The notes: a model not told the origin generated them from the sequence alone. A stretch of 64,000 bases of DNA from Streptomyces sp. PTY087I2 (GCF_001687325.1 NZ_LZRD01000005.1:62001-126000), one strand, 5' to 3'; counted from the stretch's first letter, positions 1 to 8,811 are shown. Numbers and translations: made by a program.

Positions 1-606
1 GGTGTCCGCCTCCAGCGCGCCCTCCTTCGCGGAGTGCCGGGCCAGCGCCACCAGCTCCTGCGGGCTGCGGGCGGAGGCCAGCTCCTCGGTCGGCTCCAGA
101 CCGAAGCGGCGCACGATCCGGTTGGCGGTGTTGTTCAGATGGCTGATGAAGGGCCGGAACACCGCCGTGAACCCGCGCTGCGGTGTCGCCACCGCCTTGG
201 CCACGGCCAGCGGGGAGGAGATCGCCCAGTTCTTCGGGACCAGCTCGCCGACCACCATCAGGACCACCGTGGACAGCGCCGTACCGATGACGAGCGCCAG
301 GGTGGACGCGGCGGCGGGATGCAGCCCCGCCGCCTCGACGGGGCCGCGGATCAGCTTGGCGATGGACGGCTCGGAGAGCATGCCGATCACCAGGTTGGTG
401 ACGGTGATGCCGAGCTGGGCCCCCGAGAGCTGGAACGTGAGACTCCGGACGGCCTTCAGCGCGCTCGCGGCACCCCGCTCGCTCCGCTCGACAGCCCGTT
501 CGAGTTCGCCGCGCTCCACCGTGGTCAGGGAGAACTCCGCCGCGACGAACGCGCCGCAGGCGACGCAGAGCAGCAGGGCGACGAGCAGCAGAAGCACTTC
601 GGTCAT
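1..606 (-). CDS. DUF21 (CNNM/HlyC-CorC type) membrane protein, C-terminus off the window
   Basis: Integral membrane protein of the hemolysin-C/CorC or CNNM family, generally linked to magnesium or other divalent cation efflux. The visible 202 residues start at the ATG complementary to 604-606 and hold only the DUF21 transmembrane domain. A hydrophobic first helix (MTEVLLLLVALLLCVACG) is followed by the family features GAFVAAEFSLTTVERGEL, the GAQLGIT segment and ELVPKNWA. The two CBS domains and the CorC_HlyC domain expected in full-length members (about 340-440 residues) would lie beyond base 1. The reading frame is open to the window edge. The family call is firm; substrate is unknown. Confidence 0.88.
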   Translation of the reverse strand, partial: MTEVLLLLVALLLCVACGAFVAAEFSLTTVERGELERAVERSERGAASALKAVRSLTFQLSGAQLGITVTNLVIGMLSEPSIAKLIRGPVEAAGLHPAAASTLALVIGTALSTVVLMVVGELVPKNWAISSPLAVAKAVATPQRGFTAVFRPFISHLNNTANRIVRRFGLEPTEELASARSPQELVALARHSAKEGALEADT

Positions 607-720
607 CGGTTCACCTCCGTCCCATGATCGGGCAGGGGCGGGGGGACCGCGCGGTGTCGGAGGAGCCGGAGGAGCACGTCATCGTAGGCGTCTGCCCAGC
701 AGCGGCCCTCTCCTACCGCG

Positions 721-1152
721 TCAGTCCGTCAGATGCCTCACCCAGCGGCTCCACTGCGGCTCGGGCCCATACCCCGCCGCGCGCCAGGCGTGGTGGGCCG
801 AGGCGTTGCGGTCGAGGACCATGGCGTCGGCGCGCCGCCCGCCCAGAGCGGTGAACCGTTCCTCCGCCGCCGCGAGGAGGGCGCTCCCCACGCCCCGGCG
901 CCGCTGGTCCGGGTGGACCGCGAGGCGGTAGAGATGGCAGCGCCAGCCGTCGAACCCCGCGATGACCGTGCCGACCAGCACCCCCTCCCGCTCGGCCAGG
1001 ATCAACGCTTCGGGGTCCCGTTCCACCAGGCGGGCGACCCCGTCCCCGTCGTCGCTGATGCTGGTGCCCTCGGCGGCCACCTTCCAGAAGGCGAGGACCT
1101 CGTCCAGATCGGCCGGGGTCGCGGACCGTATCGACATCGAAAGATCGTTCAT
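721..1152 (-). CDS. GNAT-family N-acetyltransferase
   Basis: A protein of about 143 residues with one GNAT fold. After MNDLSMSIRSATPADLDEVL comes the acetyl-CoA binding motif RRRGVGSALL, preceded by the beta-4 segment YRLAVHPDQ, and a C-terminal segment with the usual YGPEP/W-rich end. The family transfers an acetyl group from acetyl-CoA to an amine; nothing here identifies the substrate. The start at 1152 is preferred because GGTGGGATGG lies about 9 bases upstream; an in-frame ATG at 1161 is possible, and the frame stays open to 1269. It is transcribed away from the toxin-antitoxin pair at 1257, so the short gap between them should hold both promoters. Confidence 0.88.
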   Translation of the reverse strand: MNDLSMSIRSATPADLDEVLAFWKVAAEGTSISDDGDGVARLVERDPEALILAEREGVLVGTVIAGFDGWRCHLYRLAVHPDQRRRGVGSALLAAAEERFTALGGRRADAMVLDRNASAHHAWRAAGYGPEPQWSRWVRHLTD

Positions 1153-1229
1153 GGCGGCCATCCCACCATCCGCCGCACCGGGGCGTCGATCGCATTCCGG
1201 ATGGCGGTCGCACGCTCCCCTTGCCGGTG

Positions 1230-1249
1230 CTAGCGCGACCGCGCTAGCG
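1230..1249. promoter_or_regulatory. Inverted repeat upstream of the RHH antitoxin, candidate operator
   Basis: GCTAGCGC (1230-1237) and GCGCTAGC (1242-1249) form an 8-bp perfect inverted repeat with a 4-bp centre, 7 bp before the GTG start at 1257. Ribbon-helix-helix antitoxins typically bind such palindromes in their own promoter. The position between the divergent GNAT gene and the antitoxin supports autoregulation. This is inferred from geometry only. Confidence 0.5.
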
Positions 1250-1256
1250 TGGTCGG

Positions 1257-1484
1257 GTGCCCAAGACACAGCTGAACGTCCGAGTGGACGAGGCCACCGC
1301 CGAGGCCGCGCGGCAGCGCGCGCTGGAGAGGGGGATGAGCGTGAACCGCTACATAGAGGAACTCGTCCAGCGGGACGCGGGCGAGGCGGGACACACCTTC
1401 GTCGAGGCCGCGGCCGACTTCATGAAGCAGTACGAGTCGGTGTTCGCCGAGGAGTTCGGCCCGGAGCGCGAAGGCACCCGTTGA
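1257..1484 (+). CDS. Ribbon-helix-helix (Arc/CopG-like) antitoxin
   Basis: A 75-residue protein beginning with GTG. Residues 3-40 (TQLNVRVDEATAEAARQRAL, then GMSVNRYIEELV) match a ribbon-helix-helix DNA-binding domain: one beta strand, then two helices joined by a GMS-type turn. The C-terminal half is acidic and probably wraps the toxin. The next gene starts with TTG overlapping the stop codon by four bases, the usual translational coupling of antitoxin and toxin. Inference: it autoregulates the pair and neutralises the Fic-like partner. The repeat-like GCTAGCGCGACCGCGCTAGC just upstream (1230-1249) contains GCTAGCGC and GCGCTAGC in inverted order and is a plausible operator. Confidence 0.82.
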   Translation: MPKTQLNVRVDEATAEAARQRALERGMSVNRYIEELVQRDAGEAGHTFVEAAADFMKQYESVFAEEFGPEREGTR

Positions 1485-1852
1485 ACCTGCGGATCGACCT
1501 CTCCTGGCTGCTGATGGTCGCCGAGCACAAGACGCCCGGAGACCCGCAGGTCGTCGACTGGGGCGCGCTCGTCGCCGCCGTGGCCCGGCACGACGCGGAG
1601 ATCTTCGGCAGCACCGTCTACAGCGACCCGCACGCACGGGCGGCCGCCCTGTTGCAGCTGCTGCTGCATGTGCCCGCGCTCGAACACTCCAACGCGATGT
1701 TCGCCTCGGCCGTCGCGTACGGCTACCTCGTCGCCTCCGGGCTCAAGGTCATCACCTCGCCCGAGCAGGTCCGCGATCTGGCGCTGCTGGTGAAGCAGGG
1801 CAAGGCGGACGTACGGGCGATCGCCGACGAGCTGCGCCGGTGGAGCGTGTGA
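1481..1852 (+). CDS. Degenerate Fic/Doc-family toxin component
   Basis: A 123-residue protein starting with TTG inside the last codons of the antitoxin gene (4-base overlap). Its size and helical pattern resemble the Doc-type Fic toxins that modify proteins with a nucleotide-derived group. The region that should be the Fic active-site loop (HxFxxxNKRTA in Doc) reads PALEHSNAMFASAVAYGYL at about residues 65-83. Asn71 is kept, but the catalytic His position is Pro65 and the Lys-Arg pair is Ala72-Met73. As written it should not carry out canonical Fic chemistry. From memory, similar actinomycete proteins are annotated as Fic-family toxins, so the loss may be a family trait. Function is uncertain. 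Confidence 0.72.
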   Translation: MNLRIDLSWLLMVAEHKTPGDPQVVDWGALVAAVARHDAEIFGSTVYSDPHARAAALLQLLLHVPALEHSNAMFASAVAYGYLVASGLKVITSPEQVRDLALLVKQGKADVRAIADELRRWSV

Positions 1853-1873
1853 GGCTTCAGTCCCCGTCCTCGT

Positions 1874-2557
1874 TCAGCCCCCGTCTTCCGTGAACGGCTT
1901 GCGGGCCACGCCCAGGACACAGGGCGACGAGGGCATCTGAAGGCCCGTCTCCGGAATGCGCAGCCTGCGGTACGTGCCCAGCTCGAAGCCCGCCGCCTCG
2001 ATCGCGGCCAAGGGGTTCCGGGCCGTGTGGCAGCCGCCGAAGAGCAGCGGCCACAGGGTCCGGTCGGCCGCCCGCTGCGCCGTCGCCAGCGCCCGCCCCG
2101 GCGCCAGCCCGTGCTCGAAGAACCGCAGCTCGCCGCCCGGCCGCAGGACCCGCTTGATCTCGGCGAGCGCCCGGGGCAGATCCCGTACGGTGCACAACAC
2201 CAGGGACGCCACCGCCCCGTCGAACGCCTCGCTCTTGACCGGCAGCGCCTCGGCCGCCCCTGGCACCACGTCCACCGGCACCTCGGCGCGCAGGGCGGCG
2301 CGGACCGCGAGCTGCCGCAGCGAGCGTTCCGGCTCCAGCGCCACGACCTCCGAGACGGCGCCGGGGTAGTGGGCGAAGTTCAGCCCGTTTCCCGCACCGA
2401 CCTCGATGACCCGGCCGGAGAGCCCCGACAGCAGCTCCTCGCGGTACGCGGCGACGCCGCCCCGCAGATCGGCGGCCACGCTGAACCGGGCGTAGAAGCG
2501 GGCGAAGACCGGGTGGTGCACGGCGTCCCGGGGGAGCTTCCTGCTGCGCAACTGCAT
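1874..2557 (-). CDS. Class I SAM-dependent methyltransferase (Methyltransf_11 type)
   Basis: A 227-residue protein with a Rossmann-type methyltransferase core. Motif I is VIEVGAGNGLNFAHYPG (about residues 50-66), the acidic ribose contact is VALEPE, motif II is FDGAVASLVLCTV, and motif III is VLRPGGELRFFEHGLAPG. The last two features resemble UbiE/SMT-like enzymes acting on lipid or small-molecule substrates. The substrate cannot be read from sequence. The ATG at 2557 follows ACGGAGGTCCGTC, a strong ribosome binding site. It ends close to the convergent Fic-like gene and lies 3' of a repeat-rich 314-bp gap that separates it from bioD. Confidence 0.87.
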   Translation of the reverse strand: MQLRSRKLPRDAVHHPVFARFYARFSVAADLRGGVAAYREELLSGLSGRVIEVGAGNGLNFAHYPGAVSEVVALEPERSLRQLAVRAALRAEVPVDVVPGAAEALPVKSEAFDGAVASLVLCTVRDLPRALAEIKRVLRPGGELRFFEHGLAPGRALATAQRAADRTLWPLLFGGCHTARNPLAAIEAAGFELGTYRRLRIPETGLQMPSSPCVLGVARKPFTEDGG

Positions 2558-2770
2558 GACGGACCTCCGTTACGGAGAGGGCGTGGGCACCTAGGGGGTG
2601 TCGTAGGCCTGTCTGAGGCGATTCTCCCCCGAATCGCCTCCGGATAGCCCCCGGGCGGCCCGGGACGCATGGTCCGGTAGCGCCCGGACAGCCCCGCGAG
2701 GTCCGGTCAGTGGCCTCCGGGGAGCCCCGCGGCGTCCGGCCCGGCAGCCCCCGGGCAGCCCGAAGCCTTA

Positions 2771-2870
2771 CCGGAATGGGTCCTACCGGTCCAGGCCTCA
2801 CCGAACGGGCCCTACCGGTCCGGGCCTTACCGAACGGGCCCTGACGGAACGGGCCCGACCGGTCCGTGGC
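2771..2870. repeat. Imperfect tandem repeats of about 29-30 bp downstream of bioD
   Basis: Three units are visible: 2771-2800, 2801-2829 and a diverged, longer unit from 2830 to about 2870. Each contains CCGAACGGGCCC (or a close variant) followed by ACCGGTCC and GGCCT. The array fills the end of the 314-bp gap between bioD and the methyltransferase gene, which otherwise holds no recognisable gene; bases 2600-2760 are similarly rich in CCGG/GGCC words. The array abuts the bioD stop codon (2872-2874). Confidence 0.7.
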
Positions 2871-2871
2871 C

Positions 2872-3570
2872 TCAGTGCCGTCCCGGAGCCCAGCTTCCGC
2901 CCAGTTCCGGCGCGAGCCACCGCGCCGCGCCCGCCGCGAAGTCCGCGCCCGGCAGTGCGCCCGCGCCGGCCGGCACCGCGCCCAGCAGCGGCGCACCGGC
3001 CGCCACCGGCAAGTCCTCGATGTTGCACCGGGACGCGAGGTCCGGCTCCGCCGGCATGCTGCCGATCACCACACCCCGGCAGCCGAGCCCCCGGCTCCGC
3101 AGCGCCTCGGCCGTCAACGCGGTGGCGTTCAGCGTGCCCAGACCCGCCGGGGACACCACCAGCACCGGAGCGGACAGCAGCCGGGCCGCGTCCGCGAGGG
3201 TCCCGCCCTCGTCGTCGAACCGCACGAGCAGCCCGCCCGCACCCTCCACCAGCACGAGGTCGTGCTCGGTGGCCAGCTTCTGAGCCGCCTCGGCGACCTC
3301 GAACGGCCGCACCGGCGCGAGCCCCGCCCGCCGGGCCGCCGTGGCCGGGGCCAACGGCTCGGGGAACCGGGCCAGTTCGACCGCCGTCACATGACTGCCC
3401 GCCAGACGCGCGACCTCGGCCGCGTCGCCCGGCTCCCCGGGGGCGAGCCCGGTCTGCGCGGGCTTGAGCACCGCGACCCGGCGCCCCCGCGCGGCGGCCG
3501 CCACAGCAGCGGTCACCACGGTCTTGCCGATCTCCGTGCCCGTACCGGACACCACCAGAATCGTCGACAT
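2872..3570 (-). CDS. bioD: Dethiobiotin synthetase
   Basis: ATP-dependent cyclisation of 7,8-diaminopelargonate with CO2 to dethiobiotin, the third committed step of biotin synthesis, cytosolic. The 232-residue protein starts with [20 protein letters not shown], the BioD P-loop (Lys16), followed by LKPAQTG, which holds the conserved substrate lysine, and [13 protein letters not shown], matching the conserved EGAGG loop. Its length is typical. It lies 6 bp downstream of bioA, in the same direction, so bioB-bioA-bioD form one operon. Confidence 0.96.
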   Translation of the reverse strand: MSTILVVSGTGTEIGKTVVTAAVAAAARGRRVAVLKPAQTGLAPGEPGDAAEVARLAGSHVTAVELARFPEPLAPATAARRAGLAPVRPFEVAEAAQKLATEHDLVLVEGAGGLLVRFDDEGGTLADAARLLSAPVLVVSPAGLGTLNATALTAEALRSRGLGCRGVVIGSMPAEPDLASRCNIEDLPVAAGAPLLGAVPAGAGALPGADFAAGAARWLAPELGGSWAPGRH

Positions 3571-3576
3571 ATCGGT

Positions 3577-4956
3577 TCAGCCCTCCCGGGCCGCGGCGCA
3601 CACGGCCCGGCAGATCCGGGCCACGTCCTCGTCGCCCGTGACGTACGGCGGCATCGTGTAGACGAGATCGCGGAACGGCCGCAGCCACACGCCCTCGCGC
3701 ACGGCCGCGCGGGTCGCCGCCGCCATGTCCACCTCGTGGTCGAGCTGGACGACCCCGATCGCCCCGAGGACGCGTACGTCCACGACGCCCGGGAGATCCG
3801 CTGCGGGAGCGAGCCCGGCGCGCAGCCCGGCACCGATCCGCGCCACCTCGCCCTCCCAGTCCTGCCCGAGCAGCAGGTCCACCGAGGCCGAGGCCACCGA
3901 CGCGGCCAGCGGGTTGCCCATGAACGTCGGCCCGTGCGCCAGCACCGGCACCTCGCCGCTGGAAATGCCCTCGGCCACCCGGGTGGTGCACAGCGTCGCC
4001 GCCATCGTGAGATAACCGCCGGTCAGCGCCTTGCCGACGCACATGACGTCCGGCGAGATCCCGGCGTGCCCGGCGGCGAACAGCGTGCCCGTACGCCCGA
4101 AACCGGTCGCGATCTCGTCGAGGACCAGCAGTACGTCGTGCTCGTCGCACGCCTCGCGCAGCACCCGCAGATAGGCGGGGGAGTGGAACCGCATCCCGCC
4201 GGCCCCCTGCACGACCGGCTCCACGATGACCGCCGCCAACTCCTCGGCGTGCGCGGCGACCAGCTCCCGCAGATGGGTGACGTACCCCGGATCCGGCTCC
4301 GCGTCGAAACCGTCCGGCGGGGCGTCGGCGAAGACCTGCCGGGGAAGAGAGCCCGACCACAGCTCGTGCATCCCGCCCTCCGGGTCGCACACCGACATCG
4401 GCTGCCAGGTGTCCCCGTGGTAGCCCCCGCGCCAGGTCAGCAGCCGACGCTTGGCCGGACGGCCCGCCGAACGCCAGAATTGCAGGCACATCTTGACCGC
4501 GACCTCGACCGACACGGACCCCGAGTCGGCGAGGAAGACATGCTGGAGCGGTTCGGGGGTGATCTCCACCAGCCGGGTCGCCAGCCGGACGGCGGGCTCG
4601 TGCGTGAGCCCGCCGAACATCACATGGCTCATCCGGTCCAGCTGGCCGCGTGCGGCCTCGTTGAGAACCGGGTGGTTGTAACCGTGCACCGCCGACCACC
4701 AGGACGACATGCCGTCCACCAACTCGCGCTGCCCCTCGACGGGTTCGGCGAGCCGGAGCCGTACCCCGGAGGCCGACTCCACGATCAGCGGCTCCTGCCG
4801 GCCCGGCATCGGACCGTACGGGTGCCAGACGTGCGCCCGGTCGAGCGCGCGCAGCTCGTCGGGGGCGTACGGCTTGGGCGCGGCGGGTCCGGAGTGCGCG
4901 ACCGGCCCGGAGGGCTCGGCGGGCCGGGGGAGCGCGGGGGCGTACGGCTCAGGCAT
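3577..4956 (-). CDS. bioA: Adenosylmethionine-8-amino-7-oxononanoate aminotransferase
   Basis: PLP enzyme that converts 8-amino-7-oxononanoate (KAPA) to 7,8-diaminopelargonate, normally with SAM as amino donor. The 459-residue protein shows HVWHPYGPM, the [13 protein letters not shown] segment, [36 protein letters not shown] and the Schiff-base lysine in [16 protein letters not shown] (about Lys309). The start at 4956 overlaps the end of bioB by 8 bp. The N-terminus carries an Ala/Pro-rich stretch of about 30 residues (repeats of PYAP and PAAPK) before the fold begins, longer than usual. Confidence 0.95.
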   Translation of the reverse strand: MPEPYAPALPRPAEPSGPVAHSGPAAPKPYAPDELRALDRAHVWHPYGPMPGRQEPLIVESASGVRLRLAEPVEGQRELVDGMSSWWSAVHGYNHPVLNEAARGQLDRMSHVMFGGLTHEPAVRLATRLVEITPEPLQHVFLADSGSVSVEVAVKMCLQFWRSAGRPAKRRLLTWRGGYHGDTWQPMSVCDPEGGMHELWSGSLPRQVFADAPPDGFDAEPDPGYVTHLRELVAAHAEELAAVIVEPVVQGAGGMRFHSPAYLRVLREACDEHDVLLVLDEIATGFGRTGTLFAAGHAGISPDVMCVGKALTGGYLTMAATLCTTRVAEGISSGEVPVLAHGPTFMGNPLAASVASASVDLLLGQDWEGEVARIGAGLRAGLAPAADLPGVVDVRVLGAIGVVQLDHEVDMAAATRAAVREGVWLRPFRDLVYTMPPYVTGDEDVARICRAVCAAAREG

Positions 4957-6235
4957 TGGGGGCGAGATCCGTCCCCGCACCGCGCCGGCGCACCGCCACC
5001 AGATCCGTACGCGGCGCGCCGTTGACCTCCGTACGCGCCGCCCCGTTCGCCTCCGAACGCGCGGCCGGAGCATCCGCGTCCGCGTCGGCGACGGCCACCG
5101 GTTCCTGCTCCGCGTGGCCACCGCACGGTCCGCAGCCGCCCCCGCCCCCGTGCGAACCGCACCCTGCGGACTCCTGCGTTCCGCACCCGGCCGGCTCCGC
5201 CGACGTACCGCAGCCGCCGGCCAGCGCGTCGGCCCGGTGGCGCGGCAGGGTCGTCGTGCCCGCGCCCTCCACCTCGAAGCCGGCGTCCGCGATCATGTCC
5301 AGGTCGGCCTGACCGGCCTGGCCCTCACTCGTCAGATAGTCGCCCAGGAAGATCGAGTTGACCAGGTGCAGGGCCAGCGGCTGCATCGAGCGCAGATGCA
5401 CCTCACGGCCGCCCGCGAGCCGCACCTCGACGTCCGGGCAGACGAAGCGGACCATCGCCAGAATGCGCAGGCAGCGCTGCGGGGTGAGGTTCCACTCCTT
5501 GGCGAGAGGCGTCCCCTCGAACGGGATCAGGAAGTTCACCGGCACCGAGTCCGGGTCCAGGTCGCGCAGCGCGAACACCACGTCGACCAGGTCCTTGTCG
5601 CTCTCGCCCATCCCGGCGATCAGCCCGGAACACGCCGAGAGGCCGGCCGCCTGGGCCTGCTGCACGGTCTCCACCCGGTCCGCGTAGGTGTGGGTGGTGG
5701 TGATCGCCCCGTACGTCTCCTCGGACGTGTTCAGGTTGTGGTTGTACGCGTCGGCGCCCGCCGTACGCAGCCGGTCGGCCTGGCCGTCGGAGAGCAGACC
5801 GAGGCAGGCGCAGACCTCGATGCCCTCGTTCTCCTCCTTGATGGCCTCGATGGTCTTGGTGACCCGGTCGACGTCCCGGTCCGTGGGCCCGCGTCCGCTC
5901 GCCACCAGACAGACCCGCTTCGCGCCGCCCGCCACCCCGGCGGCGGCCGCCTTGGACGCCTCCTCCGGCTTCAGCCAGGTGTACTTGAGGATTCCGGCCT
6001 TCGAGCCGAGCCGCTGCGAGCAGTAGGAGCAGTCCTCGGGGCAGAGCCCGGACTTGAGATTGACCAGATAGTTGAGCTTGACGCGCCGCCCGAACCACTG
6101 ACGGCGCACCTTCCCGGCGGCGGCCACCACGTCGAGCAGCTCGTCGTCGGAGGTCGCCAGTACGGCGAGCGCTTCTTCGCGGGTCGGCAGTTCGCGCCGC
6201 AGCCCCTTGTCCACCAGCGTGTTCAGCAGGTCCAT
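4949..6235 (-). CDS. bioB: Biotin synthase with an unusual Cys-rich C-terminal extension
   Basis: Radical-SAM enzyme inserting sulfur into dethiobiotin. The CxxxCxxC cluster ligands are Cys65, Cys69 and Cys72 in [13 protein letters not shown]. Further conserved pieces are [24 protein letters not shown] and [11 protein letters not shown], the last with the Arg that ligates the 2Fe-2S cluster. The core ends near residue 345. About 80 extra residues follow, containing five Cys and two His in glycine-rich spacing ([21 protein letters not shown]) and then an Ala/Asp/Asn-rich tail. First gene of bioB-bioA-bioD, divergent from bioF. The ATG at 6235 begins [12 protein letters not shown]. Confidence 0.95.
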   Translation of the reverse strand: MDLLNTLVDKGLRRELPTREEALAVLATSDDELLDVVAAAGKVRRQWFGRRVKLNYLVNLKSGLCPEDCSYCSQRLGSKAGILKYTWLKPEEASKAAAAGVAGGAKRVCLVASGRGPTDRDVDRVTKTIEAIKEENEGIEVCACLGLLSDGQADRLRTAGADAYNHNLNTSEETYGAITTTHTYADRVETVQQAQAAGLSACSGLIAGMGESDKDLVDVVFALRDLDPDSVPVNFLIPFEGTPLAKEWNLTPQRCLRILAMVRFVCPDVEVRLAGGREVHLRSMQPLALHLVNSIFLGDYLTSEGQAGQADLDMIADAGFEVEGAGTTTLPRHRADALAGGCGTSAEPAGCGTQESAGCGSHGGGGGCGPCGGHAEQEPVAVADADADAPAARSEANGAARTEVNGAPRTDLVAVRRRGAGTDLAPNA

Positions 6236-6301
6236 GAAAGATGATCCTGACGTACGGCACCGCCTCCAGCCAAGGAGGAACCAGACAGGAGACCCGGGCG
6301 G

Positions 6302-6323
6302 GGGTGTGTGTATTGCCACACCC
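6302..6323. promoter_or_regulatory. Inverted repeat in the bioB/bioF divergent promoter region
   Basis: GGGTGTG (6302-6308) and CACACCC (6317-6323) form a perfect 7-bp inverted repeat around an 8-bp AT-richer centre. It lies between the bioB start (6235) and the bioF start (6384). A TAGGGT hexamer at 6344-6349 is a reasonable -10 for bioF. This placement suits a repressor controlling both transcripts. No BirA DNA-binding or BioQ gene is seen in the window, so the regulator is unknown. Confidence 0.5.
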
Positions 6324-6383
6324 TGACCTGCTGCGCACCCGGCTAGGGTCTGTGGGCTGCCTACAAAGACAGGGACCCGCCCC

Positions 6384-7544
6384 ATGTCCTTCGCCCCGTT
6401 CGACTGGATCGACGCCGAGGCCCGCCGCCGGGCCGCCGCCGGACTCGTACGCACGCTGCGTCCGCGCGACGCCGAGCCGGAGCTGCTGGACCTCGCGAGC
6501 AACGATTACCTGGGCCTCACCCGGCATCCGGAGGTCACCGCCGCCGCGGCGGCCGCCGCCCACCGCTGGGGAGCGGGCGCCACCGGCTCCCGGCTGGTCA
6601 CCGGATCCACCGCCCTGCACGCCGAACTCGAACGGGAGCTGGCCGCGTTCTGCGGGTTCGAGGCGGCCCTCGTGCTCTCCTCCGGGTACGCGGCCAACCT
6701 CGCCGCGCTGACCGCACTCTCCGGCCGCGGTTCCCTCATCGTCTCCGACGCGGGCAACCACGCCTCGATCGTGGACGGCTGCCGGCTCTCCCGCGCCGAG
6801 ACCGCCGTCGTCCCCCACGCGGACCCGGACGCGGTCGCCAAAGCGCTCGGGGCCCATGACGGGCGGGCCCTCGCCGTCACCGACTCGGTCTTCTCCGTCG
6901 ACGGCGACGCCGCCCCGCTCCCGGCCCTGGCCGAGGTCTGCCGCTCCGCGAACGCCGCCCTGCTCGTCGACGACGCCCACGGCCTCGGCGTCCTGGGCGA
7001 CGGCGGACGAGGAGCGCTCGCGGCGGCCGGACTGGCGGGCGGCGACGGGATCGTGGCCACCCTCACCCTGTCCAAGTCGCTCGGCAGCCAGGGCGGAGCG
7101 GTCCTCGGACCCGCCCGCGTCATCGACCACCTGGTCAACACCGCGCGTACGTTCATCTTCGACACCGGACTCGCCCCGGCGGCGGCCGGCGGCGCGCTCG
7201 GCGCCCTCGAAGTGCTGCGACGGGAGCCCGAACGGGCCGCCCGCGCCCGCGAGGTGGCCACCGCGCTGTACACGCGGCTCACCGCCGCCGGGCTGAAGGC
7301 GGTGAGGCCCGACGCGGCCGTCGTCTCCGTCCGGGCGCCGTCGGCGGACACGGCGGTGCGCTGGGCGGCCGACTGCCGCACCGCCGGACTGGCGGTGGGC
7401 TGCTTCCGCCCGCCGTCGGTCCCGGACGGCATCTCCCGACTGCGGCTGACCGCGCGCGCCGACCTGACCGAGGAGCAGATCACGACCGCGGTGGCCACGA
7501 TCGTCGCCACCGCTCCCCGGCAGGCGGACGCCGACGTCAGCTGA
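6384..7544 (+). CDS. bioF: 8-amino-7-oxononanoate synthase
   Basis: PLP enzyme condensing L-alanine with pimeloyl-thioester to give KAPA, the first committed biotin step. The 386-residue protein shows [27 protein letters not shown], the conserved [10 protein letters not shown] and the Schiff-base lysine in [12 protein letters not shown] (Lys231). A typical length for the family. It is divergent from bioBAD across a 148-bp region with an inverted repeat. Its last 8 bases overlap the end of the convergent DUF397 gene. No bioC, bioH or bioW is present here, so pimeloyl supply must come from elsewhere. Confidence 0.95.
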   Translation: MSFAPFDWIDAEARRRAAAGLVRTLRPRDAEPELLDLASNDYLGLTRHPEVTAAAAAAAHRWGAGATGSRLVTGSTALHAELERELAAFCGFEAALVLSSGYAANLAALTALSGRGSLIVSDAGNHASIVDGCRLSRAETAVVPHADPDAVAKALGAHDGRALAVTDSVFSVDGDAAPLPALAEVCRSANAALLVDDAHGLGVLGDGGRGALAAAGLAGGDGIVATLTLSKSLGSQGGAVLGPARVIDHLVNTARTFIFDTGLAPAAAGGALGALEVLRREPERAARAREVATALYTRLTAAGLKAVRPDAAVVSVRAPSADTAVRWAADCRTAGLAVGCFRPPSVPDGISRLRLTARADLTEEQITTAVATIVATAPRQADADVS

Positions 7545-7821
7545 CGTGCCGTGGACCGGCTCCGTGCGGACCGAGCCCGTCCACGAAGGCGGTCCAGGCC
7601 GCCGCCGAGAACCGCAGCGGCGGCCGGTCCACGTCCTTCGAGTCCCGTACGCCGAGGAGCGCACCGCCGATCCGCGCGGTCTCCACGCAGTTGTTCATCC
7701 CGGTCGACCGGCTGCTGCGCCGCCACCGCGGGGCGGGCGGCGCCGTGGACGGCGGTGGCATCGGTGGCGGTGGCGGCGGCGGTGGCGGCGGTGAGTCGGT
7801 CAGTGCGCGTCGGTCTGACAT
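7537..7821 (-). CDS. DUF397 domain protein with polyproline N-terminus
   Basis: A 94-residue protein. Residues 32-88 match the DUF397 pattern seen in streptomycete regulatory modules: WRRSSRSTGMNNCVETA, then VRDSKD and LRFSAAAWTAFVDGL. Before it lies a low-complexity stretch of about ten consecutive prolines encoded by a GGC/GGT-rich run on the plus strand (7754-7790). The gene starts 9 bp after the HTH gene ends, so the two are co-transcribed. DUF397 proteins genetically partner such HTH regulators (WhiJ-like systems), but their biochemical role is not established. The 3' end overlaps bioF by 8 bp. Confidence 0.85.
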   Translation of the reverse strand: MSDRRALTDSPPPPPPPPPPMPPPSTAPPAPRWRRSSRSTGMNNCVETARIGGALLGVRDSKDVDRPPLRFSAAAWTAFVDGLGPHGAGPRHVS

Positions 7822-7830
7822 GGCGTCCCC

Positions 7831-8694
7831 TCAGCTGCGTCTGAAGCTACGTCCGGTCTCGGTGATGAGGTCCAGCGAGTGTTCGGGCGACAGCGCATGC
7901 GCCTGCAAGGTACGGAAGGCCGAGCTGTACGCCTCAAGGTCTTCTCTCCGCTCCAGATAGAGGCTACTCGTCAAGTGGTCAAGAACGACCACATCCAGAT
8001 CAGAAATGTTCGGAAAGGAGAAGATGACGAAAGGGCCGGTGAGTCCGACGTAACCGCCCACCGAGAACGGCAGCAACTGAAGTTGCACATGTGGCAGTTG
8101 AGACACCTGGGCAAGGTGCTCCAGCTGGTCCCGCATCACTTCGGGCCCACCCACCTCGCGATGGAGCACGGCCTCGTCCAGCACCGCCGTGAACCGCAGC
8201 GGCGGGCTCGCGCGCAGTACCCGCTGGCGGGTCAGCCGGACTTCGACCAGCGAGTCGAGCCGGCCGTCCGGTAACCCGTCCAGCGAGGCACGGGTCACGG
8301 CACGCGCGTATCCGGCGGTCTGGAGCAGCCCCGGCACCACCGAGGTCTCCAGCGTCCGGACCGTACTGGCCTGCGACTCCAGGCTGATGAAGTCGCGGTA
8401 CTGCGGCGGGATCAGCCCCCGGTACGCGTGCCACCATCCCGAGCCGCCGCCCGCCGACCCCGCGAGGACTTCGAGCAGGGAGCGCAACTGGGGGTCGCGC
8501 ACCGCGTAGACGTCCAGCAGCCGCGAGACGTCCGCGGGGGTCACCCCGCTCGCACCGGTCTCGATGCGGCTCACCTTCGACTGGTGCCAGCCGAGCAGCC
8601 GGGCCGCCTCCCGGCTGGTCAGCCCGGAGGCGTGGCGCAGGGCCCGCAGCTCCTCACCGAGCTTGCGCCGCCGGACGACGGGGCCGTGCAGCAT
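7831..8694 (-). CDS. XRE-family HTH regulator with DUF5753 domain (WhiJ-like)
   Basis: A 287-residue protein. Residues 8-60 form a Cro/CI helix-turn-helix (LGEELRALRHASGLTSREAA, then LGWHQSKVSRIETG). The remaining 200 residues match the DUF5753 putative ligand-binding domain: WWHAYRGLIPPQYRDFISLE, VVPGLLQTAGYARAV and FTAVLDEAVLHREVGG. This arrangement next to DUF397 and a divergent histidine-kinase-like ATPase is a recurring streptomycete module linked in studied cases to developmental control. The ATG at 8694 begins MLHGPVVRRRKLG. Confidence 0.9.
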   Translation of the reverse strand: MLHGPVVRRRKLGEELRALRHASGLTSREAARLLGWHQSKVSRIETGASGVTPADVSRLLDVYAVRDPQLRSLLEVLAGSAGGGSGWWHAYRGLIPPQYRDFISLESQASTVRTLETSVVPGLLQTAGYARAVTRASLDGLPDGRLDSLVEVRLTRQRVLRASPPLRFTAVLDEAVLHREVGGPEVMRDQLEHLAQVSQLPHVQLQLLPFSVGGYVGLTGPFVIFSFPNISDLDVVVLDHLTSSLYLERREDLEAYSSAFRTLQAHALSPEHSLDLITETGRSFRRS

Positions 8695-8811
8695 GCCGGT
8701 CTCCTTCCGCTGTCGGGAGGGGCCGGTCCGCCGCCGGGACCGGCACCGCAGAGGGGCCAGTGTGCCGTCCGTCCACGCCGTACGGGTCCCGAATTCACCG
8801 CTTCGAGCGAC

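Noticed and set aside
7754..7790. Polyproline tract as a sequencing artefact or frameshift in the DUF397 gene
   Set aside because: The frame is continuous, the DUF397 domain follows in frame and the ATG at 7821 is well placed after the HTH gene, so it is treated as a real low-complexity N-terminus.
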